Assembly: GCA_017405875.1 (NCBI GenBank)
Contig: JAFQZM010000017.1
Location: 1-64,000 of the forward strand
DNA: 64,000 nucleotides
Direction of reading: 5' to 3'
Origin: a bacterium
GTDB lineage: Bacteria; UBP6; UBA1177
The first letter of the stretch is position 1. Every line of letters starts with the position of its first letter. The position numbers and the translations under genes are program-made. Shown one piece after another: positions 48,423 through 55,810 of this stretch. Under the pieces are notes generated by a model, which made no database searches, was not told the DNA's origin, and saw only the letters and a list, made by a program, of their open reading frames with translations.

Positions 48423-50507
48423 TTAGAGAAGGTCGAGAGCGCAGCCGCCGGCAGATTTTAATGGTTTGGATTCTTTCATGCAGTATTTCGAGCAGCCGTC
48501 GCCGTCCATTCTGTTGCCGTCGTCACACTGTTCACCTTCATCAATGGTGCCGTTTCCGCAGTTTTCCTTGTCATCGGTGTCAGGATCGTTGTTGTCGTAG
48601 CAGCCTGATTTATCCCAGCTCATGCAGTCTGAAGCGCATACTGCGGTTCCGTTTTTGGGTGCATCTGTAAGATTAGCGCACGGGATAGTGTTGCCGTCGC
48701 AGATTTCGTTTGCGTCAATGACGCCGTCTCCGCAGACATGAGCAGCGGAAGTGTCTCCGGTATCGGTAGTGTCGGATGTGTCAGTCGTATCAGCCGTGTC
48801 AGTTGTGTCAGCCGTGTCAGTTGTGTCCGGGTCAGGATCGATCGGGTCAGGGTTGACGACGGAACCGCCGCAGGTAACGTTGCTGACGTCTTTTCCTGCC
48901 ATTTCGAGAGCTTTTTTGACAGCTTCGCATGCGTTGATTCTGCCGTAGCCGTAATTTTCGTTGAATCCTTTGGAGTAAGTTACGCCGCCGACTTTATCGG
49001 AAGTTTCGACATAGATCTGGTAAACTTCATCACGGGTGAGATTCGGGTTTGCCGAAAGGACAAGACCCGTTATGCCGGCAGCAAGCGGGCAGGCCGATGA
49101 TGTGCCGCCGAAATCGTTGGTGTAGTTGCCGTTTCTGTCGCCCTGAGAAGATTGTCCTGTGTTGTAGCCGTCACGACCGGTGTTGTCGATTGTCCAGATG
49201 CCGTCAATGATATCGTATCCGTTGCTTGAGTAGTCGCAGCTCGGAGCCATGAAATCAAGGGAGGGGCCGAAGTCCGAATAGTATGCACGTTTTCCGCTTG
49301 CGTTCGTCGCACCTATTGCAAAAACGTTTTCATTGCCCGCAAAACCGTCTTTTGTCCGGCTTGAGTCAATGCTTTCATTACCGTTTCCGGCAGCGAAAAG
49401 AATCACGATTCCTTTGCCGTTTCTGCCGGTCGAAGTAAGGTTGGCGACGAGATTTTTAAGAGTGGTGTTCATGTCGGCTGCACCGCCGTTATCTTCAGGA
49501 CCCCAGCTGTTCGAAATGATGTCGGCGCCGTTATCAGCCGCCCATTCAAAACTTTCGATTGCCGCAGAGTCGAGTGAATATCCCGTCATGTCCATTCTGA
49601 TAGGGATAAGCGTGCAGTTCGGGCATGCGCCTGAAACGCCTGTTCCGTTGTCTGTCGCGGCTCCTGCGACTCCGGCGCAACATGTTCCGTGCATATCGGA
49701 ATAATCGGGAGACCAGTCGTTGTTTTCGTAACTCGGATCGTCGTCATCACTGCCGAAATCGTAACCGTTGGTGAATCTTCCGACGAAATCTTCGTGGTCA
49801 AGGTCGAATCCGTCATCAACGATGGCAAGTTTGATACCTTTGCCGCCCAGATTTCCCTTGAAAGCCTGCATTACTTCCCAAGCTTCGGCGACATGCGCAT
49901 GGTCGTTGCCGGAGACTGAAGTGTTCGAGCTGTCGTTGTTGAGGTGCCACTGGTTAGGAAAAAGCGGATCATTCGGTTTGTATGCCCTTTTTTGAAGAGG
50001 AATAAAAAAACCAGGTTCAGCAGCCTCCGCAATTTTGCTTTCGACAAGCTCGGCTGCCTTTTTTACAGGGTTTCCTTCGACGGAAACAAGGTACCATTCC
50101 GGCACGAATTTATACTGCTTTATAAAGTTGAAACCGTTCTTTTCACACCATTTTTTTGCTTTTTCAGCGTTCGGTCTGCCCGGGATTCTGACGAAAAGCT
50201 GACCGCTGACGTGAACTTTCACACCCTCTTTGATGTAAGCTGGAAAAAGTGCGCCGTTTTTTGTGAGATTTTCTTTTGCCGAAGCGTCGTTTATCTCAAC
50301 TATCGAAATATTGTTGCGCTTTTTGAGGATTTTTACACCCTGAGGCATAACGAAATTCGCCTTTGTGAGAGTCGTTCTGATGAAGGAATAGCTTGAAAAA
50401 TCCTCGGTGAGGAGAACTTTTTTTCCTTCGGCGTAGTAGTAGAGCGTCTCGGCGGGAAGAGCGTACGAGAAAAGCAGCGTGAATAAGAGAAAAAACAGTT
50501 TTTTCAT
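48423..50507 (-). CDS. Secreted subtilisin-family (S8) serine protease with Cys-rich C-terminal tail
   Basis: A 694-residue exported protease (ATG 50507, AAGGAG about eight bases upstream; the upstream 54-codon extension is rejected). Signal peptide MKKLFFLLFTLLFSYALPA, a propeptide-like region to about 180, then the catalytic domain with Asp231 (KLAIVDDGFD), His273 (DMHGTCCAG), oxyanion region FAAGNGNES and Ser470 (FGGTSSACPLAAG). A DTTDT stalk and two DUF4215-like modules (CGDGVIDANEICDG, CGNGTIDEGEQCDDGN) follow. The Cys-rich tail may hold it at the cell surface. It lies 26 bases from folE2 at the 3' end of the surface-protein run. Confidence 0.93.
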   Translation of the reverse strand: MKKLFFLLFTLLFSYALPAETLYYYAEGKKVLLTEDFSSYSFIRTTLTKANFVMPQGVKILKKRNNISIVEINDASAKENLTKNGALFPAYIKEGVKVHVSGQLFVRIPGRPNAEKAKKWCEKNGFNFIKQYKFVPEWYLVSVEGNPVKKAAELVESKIAEAAEPGFFIPLQKRAYKPNDPLFPNQWHLNNDSSNTSVSGNDHAHVAEAWEVMQAFKGNLGGKGIKLAIVDDGFDLDHEDFVGRFTNGYDFGSDDDDPSYENNDWSPDYSDMHGTCCAGVAGAATDNGTGVSGACPNCTLIPIRMDMTGYSLDSAAIESFEWAADNGADIISNSWGPEDNGGAADMNTTLKNLVANLTSTGRNGKGIVILFAAGNGNESIDSSRTKDGFAGNENVFAIGATNASGKRAYYSDFGPSLDFMAPSCDYSSNGYDIIDGIWTIDNTGRDGYNTGQSSQGDRNGNYTNDFGGTSSACPLAAGITGLVLSANPNLTRDEVYQIYVETSDKVGGVTYSKGFNENYGYGRINACEAVKKALEMAGKDVSNVTCGGSVVNPDPIDPDPDTTDTADTTDTADTTDTSDTTDTGDTSAAHVCGDGVIDANEICDGNTIPCANLTDAPKNGTAVCASDCMSWDKSGCYDNNDPDTDDKENCGNGTIDEGEQCDDGNRMDGDGCSKYCMKESKPLKSAGGCALDLL

Positions 50508-50533
50508 AACCTGACTCCTTAAAAAATCTATAA

Positions 50534-51364
50534 TTATTGTCTCGGAAATCCTTTGAACATGCGAAGGTGTTCTGTGAGAATGAACGATTTCGATTTGAAG
50601 CGCTCGATTCTTGCATAGGCGTTGTGCGAATGGATGCTTTCGAGGTGCAGCGTTTCGACCATGAACCATTTTATCCGTTTGTCAGCCATCATCCTTTCGG
50701 AGATGTTGCGGACGACGTCTTCTGCGAAAACTGGGTTGGAAAACGCCTTTTCGGTGACGAATTTTTCGTCCGGCCGCTTGAGAAGGGGATAAATTTCGCA
50801 GCTTGCGCTTTCTTCGATGACTGAAATAAGTTCTTCTATCCAGATGAATTTCTTGAACTGGACGTAAAGCGTGACGAAACTGCGCTGGTTGTGCGCTCCG
50901 AAAGTGCTGATCTCCTTTGAACACGGACACAGGGTCGTTACCGGCACGCGAAGCCCTAAAATGAAGCTGTCGCCCGCCGTTTCGTCGCTGAAGCCGCTGA
51001 AAAGGATGTTTGCCGAAAACATTGAAGTGATTCCTGAAACGGGAGCTTTTTTCTGAATGAAGTAGGGGAATCTGAGTGCGATAATCGCCTGAGGCGAATT
51101 CAGATGCTCTCTGGTTTTTCTCAATATTTCCGGTATGTTATCCATTGTTATCTCGTGGCTGTAGCTGCTGAGTACTTCAAGCATCCGGCTCATGTGCGTG
51201 CCTTTGAATTCTGGCAGAAGCATGACTGTGATGTCGGTTTTCGCCACGGTGTGCTGTATTTCGTTTTCTCTGTCTTTTACGACTATCGGGTATTCGATAT
51301 CCCAGATGCCGACCTGATCAACGGTGATGTTTCTGTTGTCGATGTAATTTTGAACGTCATTCAT
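50534..51364 (-). CDS. folE2: GTP cyclohydrolase FolE2 (type IB)
   Basis: A 276-residue cytosolic enzyme converting GTP to dihydroneopterin triphosphate, the first folate step. It has FolE2 hallmarks: KTDITVMLLPEFKGTHMSR, LRFPYFIQKKAPVSG, VPVTTLCPCSKEIS with the metal-binding Cys, and GAHNQRSFVTL. Type IB enzymes work with several divalent metals and often replace zinc-dependent FolE when zinc is scarce, which is notable beside the ZnuA-like metal protein. It lies between a lipoprotein gene (25 bases) and the protease (26 bases). Confidence 0.95.
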   Translation of the reverse strand: MNDVQNYIDNRNITVDQVGIWDIEYPIVVKDRENEIQHTVAKTDITVMLLPEFKGTHMSRMLEVLSSYSHEITMDNIPEILRKTREHLNSPQAIIALRFPYFIQKKAPVSGITSMFSANILFSGFSDETAGDSFILGLRVPVTTLCPCSKEISTFGAHNQRSFVTLYVQFKKFIWIEELISVIEESASCEIYPLLKRPDEKFVTEKAFSNPVFAEDVVRNISERMMADKRIKWFMVETLHLESIHSHNAYARIERFKSKSFILTEHLRMFKGFPRQ

Positions 51365-51389
51365 CTGTTGGAGCCTCTTTGAAGGGGAA

Positions 51390-53174
51390 CTAGTGGGTAG
51401 GTCTTGAGCACTCGTAGACTTCGGCAGGAGTTACTTCGTTGATTTTTATGCTTTTTTTCGTGCCGTCGCCGTCGCCGACTTCAATCGTGAATACTTTCCA
51501 GCATGTGTCGGTCTGGTTCATGAGCAGAGAAGCGGTTTTTTCTTCCGTGCCGTGAGCGTAAGCCTTGACGACTGCAGTAGAGGGACCTTTTGAAGTGTCG
51601 TATGCGTGGACGACAACTGTGTAAGTTCCGTTTACGGGCTTGTTTATCGTAACGGTTTCAGGGCCGATTCCGTCGGTGTTGTCGATGTCCAAGAACGGAT
51701 CGTCCTTGGTTTCGCCTTCTTCGCCCCAGTCAGGTCTTTCGCCCGAATACTGCGGTGAGCAGTTCCAGTAGTAGCAGTCGCTTTGAGCGTTGCCGAACTC
51801 GCCTTCAGGATTGATGAGGTGAAGGTCCATATCGGAATTTTTGTTGTTCCAGAGCAGTTTTACGGCAAGATCGTCGTCGGAAACGGCTTCAACGGTGCAT
51901 TCCGCGGGAACGCTGCTGACACCTTTTTCGTTTATTACGATAAGTCTGACAGTGTATGCGCCTTTTGTCTTAGCCTGGAACGCAGCGCGGCTTATCTTGT
52001 TCGAAGGATCGTTGTTGAGCGGTGTTCCTGCGCGGTTCGAATCATCGACTATGTCGAGCGAGATTCCGCCGGGAGTCGTTGCAAAACTCCAGAGATATTT
52101 CAGGTCGCCGCCTTCGCTGTCGGAACTTTCGCTGCCGTCAAGGATCGCCCACTGGAAAACGGAGACTTTTTCAGGCTCGCATTTGAGTTTTGCAGTAGGA
52201 TACTTTTCAACGTTCGGACCGCATTTGAGGGTGATCTTCTTGTTCGCGTTCGCACCGTATTCAGTCGGATCGGTGTTCACGATAAGCAGTTCGCCGGTGA
52301 GAGGCGAAGGATATTCTTTGTCGTTGCGGCATGTGACTTTGAGCGCAAGCTGATCGTCAGGCGCTATCGAAACGCCGGGTTCAGGACCGTCTTTGATGAG
52401 AAAACCGTGTTCGTTGGAGTTTTTCGAAAGTCCTTCGGAGATAACGACTGAGGAAAGTTTAAGGTTCGCTGTTCCTTTGTTGTAGATGATGACTTCGTTG
52501 TCGAGTTCATTGATAACGTCGGTGAAAACAAGGATTTCGTCGTCTTCGTTGTCATCCATTGTCTTTACTTCGATTCTTCCGCTCGGTTTTGTCTGAGCCG
52601 TCAGAGGAATGTCGAACTCTGGTTTGCATTTGTCGTTGCTTTTTACTCTGAGGTAGCGGACCTGTTCTGTCCATGTGGAAGCTACAACGGAGACACCGAT
52701 TTCGATCTCTTCATCGTTTTTGAGTTTTACCGAGCCGTTTTCTGTCGGATTCGATTCTATAGTGAACGTTCCTGCATCTGAGTTGCCGTCTTTATCCACA
52801 ATGGAAACTCCGTAGATGATAAGCGGTTCTGCCGCATCGCAGGTATAGCAGCGGTTCATGATGTAGATGTACTTCGTGAGCGATTTTTCGCCGTAAATTA
52901 TACCTGAAAAGAGAATTTCTTCGTTTTTAGGTTTAAGTCTGTTGTCTGCGCTGGAGTAGTTGCAGCTTTTCTCGGGAGTGTCGTTGTCGGGTTTTTCGGT
53001 GTCGCCGGTATCGGTAACGTCGTTGTCACCCGTTTCACCAGTGTCAGCGGTCGTGTCGGTTTCGGTGTCAGGCGTGTCGGTATCGGAATACGGGTCTTTT
53101 TTGTCGCCTCCGCATGAAACGGCGATAAAAAGGAAAGAAAGAAAAAAGATTGAAGAAATTATGATTTTTTTCAT
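51390..53174 (-). CDS. Lipoprotein with DTDT stalk, PKD-like and DUF2135-like domains
   Basis: A 594-residue lipoprotein (ATG 53174; the N-terminal 13-codon extension is dropped because GGAG lies just before this ATG). Lipobox AVSC (Cys about 19), an Asp/Thr stalk, then several beta domains, one similar to choice-of-anchor/HYDIN-like modules (VSVVASTWTEQVRYLRV, KKITLKCGPN). Residues about 335-440 look PKD-like (VFQWAILDGSESSDSEG, LKYLWSF). The C-terminal ~140 residues resemble a YfaP/DUF2135-type domain (DMDLHLINPEGEFGN, SDCYYWNCSP, DPFLDIDNTDGIGPETVTI). Eleven bases from the FGE-fold lipoprotein gene upstream; probably one transcript. Confidence 0.82.
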   Translation of the reverse strand: MKKIIISSIFFLSFLFIAVSCGGDKKDPYSDTDTPDTETDTTADTGETGDNDVTDTGDTEKPDNDTPEKSCNYSSADNRLKPKNEEILFSGIIYGEKSLTKYIYIMNRCYTCDAAEPLIIYGVSIVDKDGNSDAGTFTIESNPTENGSVKLKNDEEIEIGVSVVASTWTEQVRYLRVKSNDKCKPEFDIPLTAQTKPSGRIEVKTMDDNEDDEILVFTDVINELDNEVIIYNKGTANLKLSSVVISEGLSKNSNEHGFLIKDGPEPGVSIAPDDQLALKVTCRNDKEYPSPLTGELLIVNTDPTEYGANANKKITLKCGPNVEKYPTAKLKCEPEKVSVFQWAILDGSESSDSEGGDLKYLWSFATTPGGISLDIVDDSNRAGTPLNNDPSNKISRAAFQAKTKGAYTVRLIVINEKGVSSVPAECTVEAVSDDDLAVKLLWNNKNSDMDLHLINPEGEFGNAQSDCYYWNCSPQYSGERPDWGEEGETKDDPFLDIDNTDGIGPETVTINKPVNGTYTVVVHAYDTSKGPSTAVVKAYAHGTEEKTASLLMNQTDTCWKVFTIEVGDGDGTKKSIKINEVTPAEVYECSRPTH

Positions 53175-53185
53175 TTTATCCTCCT

Positions 53186-54472
53186 TTACTGCTGCGATAC
53201 AGGCTGAACGCATCTGAAGCCGAGGTTGTAATAACGGTAGTTCGGGAACGCTTTGTCACGGGCGTAAGTCGTGATTTCGTCTTCAAGCGATACCCAGCTT
53301 CCGCCGCGGATTACCTTTTCCTGTGTCGGCGAATCTGCAGGACCTATCGGGTCTTCGACGACAACGCCGTCAGTTCTTTTCTTATAGTAGGAATCTGTAT
53401 TGTACCATGTGTCTGTCCACTCCGCGACGTTTCCCGCCATGTTGTAGACTCCGTAAGGCGAAACGCCCTCGTCGCCCCACATTACGGAAGTTACGTCTCC
53501 GAAAAGAGCGGTGTAGTTGACCTGTGTCGATTCGATGTTGTCGGCAGGCTTTTCATCGCCCCACGGATATTTGCGCATCGTTTTGCCGCGGGCAGCCTTT
53601 TCCCACTGTGCTTCGGTCGGAAGTTTTTTGCCCGCCCACTGGCAGAATGTCGCTGCCTGATTGTAGGAAACCCAGATTACCGGGAATCCTGCGTAAGTCG
53701 CGTTGTTGTAGTAGTTCTGGTACATGATCGAAGTTACGTCGTAAGGTTCGGTGCAGACGTCTGCATCCTGACAGAGTTTGTACTGGCTGTTGGAAACTTC
53801 GTATTTGTCGATGTAGTAGGAAGAAAGATAAACTTTGTTCGTTCCTTCCGACTGCGGCATTCCTTCATCTTCGGAAAGTCCGGTCGGAGTGCCTTCTGGC
53901 GCACCGTATTCGAATTCGCCTGCAGGAATGAGAACCATTTCGGCGATACCGGCCTGGTTGGCGTCATCCTGTTTGACCATATCCTTAGGGAATCCGATGT
54001 GGAAGTTGCCGAGGAACCTCGTGCTGATTTTGATAAGGTTGTTTTCGACATCCGGCTCGTAGGCGTCTTTGTCGAAAACCTCGAAAGTCTGTCTGTCCAT
54101 CGAGAAATAGGGCTTCAGATCCTGTTCATCGAGGAGATTCGGGAAGTCGGTCTCTTTGTACGGAATAACGACAGTCAGATCTTTTGTGAATTCAACCGCA
54201 GCCGGTGAAATCGAATAAATGTTCGTGACCGGTTTCGAGACGTTCGTGAAAGCGGGCGTGTCAAGCGAGTAGGCGGTGATCGTAACGACGTCGATTCCTT
54301 CAGGCAGAGAACCTTCCGGAATGTGTACTGTAACGCCGTCAACACCTTTGTAAACGCCGCCCGAGTTGTCGAAATCCTGTCCGGTTTTTTTGTAAAGGTA
54401 GTCCTCTACGCCGCATGAAGAGAGGAGAAGGGCGAAAAGAATCAGTGCGGATATCTTTTTCAGTACAGACAT
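53186..54472 (-). CDS. FGE-fold (SUMF1-like) lipoprotein
   Basis: A 428-residue lipoprotein (lipobox LLLSSC, Cys about 20). An N-terminal beta domain (PEGSLPEGIDVVTITAY, YFSMDRQTFEVFDKDAYE) precedes a formylglycine-generating enzyme-type domain (about 180-425): AGEFEYGAPEG, SSYYIDKYEVSNSQYKLC, PVIWVSYNQAATFCQWAGKK, LPTEAQWEKAARG, YNMAGNVAEWTDTWY and VIRGGSWVS....NLGFRCVQ. The redox-active Cys pair of true FGE is not present before the GFR end. Thus it likely serves binding or a different reaction. It is translationally coupled to the gene before it (TAATG overlap). Confidence 0.85.
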   Translation of the reverse strand: MSVLKKISALILFALLLSSCGVEDYLYKKTGQDFDNSGGVYKGVDGVTVHIPEGSLPEGIDVVTITAYSLDTPAFTNVSKPVTNIYSISPAAVEFTKDLTVVIPYKETDFPNLLDEQDLKPYFSMDRQTFEVFDKDAYEPDVENNLIKISTRFLGNFHIGFPKDMVKQDDANQAGIAEMVLIPAGEFEYGAPEGTPTGLSEDEGMPQSEGTNKVYLSSYYIDKYEVSNSQYKLCQDADVCTEPYDVTSIMYQNYYNNATYAGFPVIWVSYNQAATFCQWAGKKLPTEAQWEKAARGKTMRKYPWGDEKPADNIESTQVNYTALFGDVTSVMWGDEGVSPYGVYNMAGNVAEWTDTWYNTDSYYKKRTDGVVVEDPIGPADSPTQEKVIRGGSWVSLEDEITTYARDKAFPNYRYYNLGFRCVQPVSQQ

Positions 54473-55797
54473 TATTCACCTCCTATTAAGGAAATTGAAC
54501 AACCGGCATTCGTTGTTCCGATTTCCCAGCGCGGCTCGTCGCCTTCTATAACCTGTGTCCACTGGGTGTCGTTTTCGCTGCTGTAGCCGAAAAGCGAAAC
54601 TTTTGTAACAGGTTCCACAGGATCGTTGCTGTAAATCGTGATGACGCCGTTCTGCTTGCCGACATCGTAAGGCTTGAAAAATACCGTGACAGCCGCTTTT
54701 TCACCCGGCTCGATGTTCAGAGTTTCGGGAATTACGATGAAGTTGGGGTCGTTCGATACGACTTTCGCTTCCATTGCTCTCGTTCCGATATTTTCAACGT
54801 CGAATTCCCAGTAGTCTTCGTCGCCGGGCATCGTGTCGTCGAATTTGTGGGCTCTGTTTTCAATAAATATCGCAGGGAAGTTGAACTCGACTTCCTGATA
54901 GTTGTACTGCCAGAGTTTTTCCGTTCCGGGAACCATCGGTATCGTGATTGGAATCGGGAATTGAAGTTCAAGTATTTTTATAGTGAGTGTGACAGTGAAG
55001 ATGATCTCAATTCTGTAAAAAGTGTTCGATTCGTAAAATACCGGAATTTTCATAACGGTTCCGACAAGCGGCGGCTCGATGACAAGATACTGATTGTCGG
55101 AGAAAATGCTGCGTTCCTGCTTTTCGTCGATAGCGATTCTGCTGCCGAACATTTCGACATACATTTTGCCGTCAAGCTCGAAGTTGAAGTGGATGAGGCT
55201 GCATACATCGCCGATTAACGGGATGCTGAGACCGCAGCTGCCGCCGACCATGTCGGCAAGCGTTCCTTCGTAAAGCTGGAAGTGGTCAACGCTGTCCTCC
55301 ATCGAAACGGGGTTGTCGACGTTTCCGTCAAGCAGGAAGGGCTGGAAAGTCTTTTCATCGGCGAAACTGAGGTCGAAGTTGAGCCATTTGCTGAGTTCGT
55401 TCTCGGCGCCGGTGTAGCAGTTTTTCCAGAGAGCTTCCATGTTGATGCCGTAAAACATATCGGCTGAACCGGTGTCAGGAGTTCCTTCAAAAAAAACTTT
55501 GACCGATTCAGGCCACTGCGCTTTAGCTCTTCCTTTCATTTTTGCGCCCATTTCAGCGCCGTATTCGACGTTGAATTTGAGGCTGAGCGGAATGATGCCG
55601 CTGCATCCTGGCAGCCAGTCGCCTGTTCCCCAGGTGTTGTGCGGGATCAGGATATCGCGGTATTCAAATTCGATTTCGTCCGAATACTGCTCGTCGTAAA
55701 CGCGCCACTCGTCGCCTTCACGCACGATTTCGGCACTTATCGGCAACACCGCTGTCAAAAGAACCGATAAGAACAATGAATAAAAAATCTTCTTCAT
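54472..55797 (-). CDS. Secreted protein with choice-of-anchor/abnormal-spindle-like C-terminal domain
   Basis: A 441-residue exported protein. The signal peptide is MKKIFYSLFLSVLLTAVLPISA. The central region (GEMG, MYGINMEALWKNC, TVTLTIKILELQF) is beta-rich with a few Cys. The C-terminal ~95 residues (YWEFDVENIGTRAMEAKVVS, PGEKAAVTVFFKPYDVGKQNG, ITIYSNDPVEPVTKVSLFGY) match HYDIN/ASPM-SPD-2-like immunoglobulin-type surface domains. It overlaps the FGE-fold gene by one base. The 963-residue lipoprotein gene ends 14 bases before. Likely a secreted or surface structural part of this run. Confidence 0.75.
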   Translation of the reverse strand: MKKIFYSLFLSVLLTAVLPISAEIVREGDEWRVYDEQYSDEIEFEYRDILIPHNTWGTGDWLPGCSGIIPLSLKFNVEYGAEMGAKMKGRAKAQWPESVKVFFEGTPDTGSADMFYGINMEALWKNCYTGAENELSKWLNFDLSFADEKTFQPFLLDGNVDNPVSMEDSVDHFQLYEGTLADMVGGSCGLSIPLIGDVCSLIHFNFELDGKMYVEMFGSRIAIDEKQERSIFSDNQYLVIEPPLVGTVMKIPVFYESNTFYRIEIIFTVTLTIKILELQFPIPITIPMVPGTEKLWQYNYQEVEFNFPAIFIENRAHKFDDTMPGDEDYWEFDVENIGTRAMEAKVVSNDPNFIVIPETLNIEPGEKAAVTVFFKPYDVGKQNGVITIYSNDPVEPVTKVSLFGYSSENDTQWTQVIEGDEPRWEIGTTNAGCSISLIGGE

Positions 55798-55810
55798 CGC
55801 TGCACCTATA

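Noticed and set aside
50508-50669. N-terminal 54-residue extension of the subtilase frame
   Set aside because: No ribosome binding site, and it lies over the folE2 coding end; the signal peptide starts at 50507.
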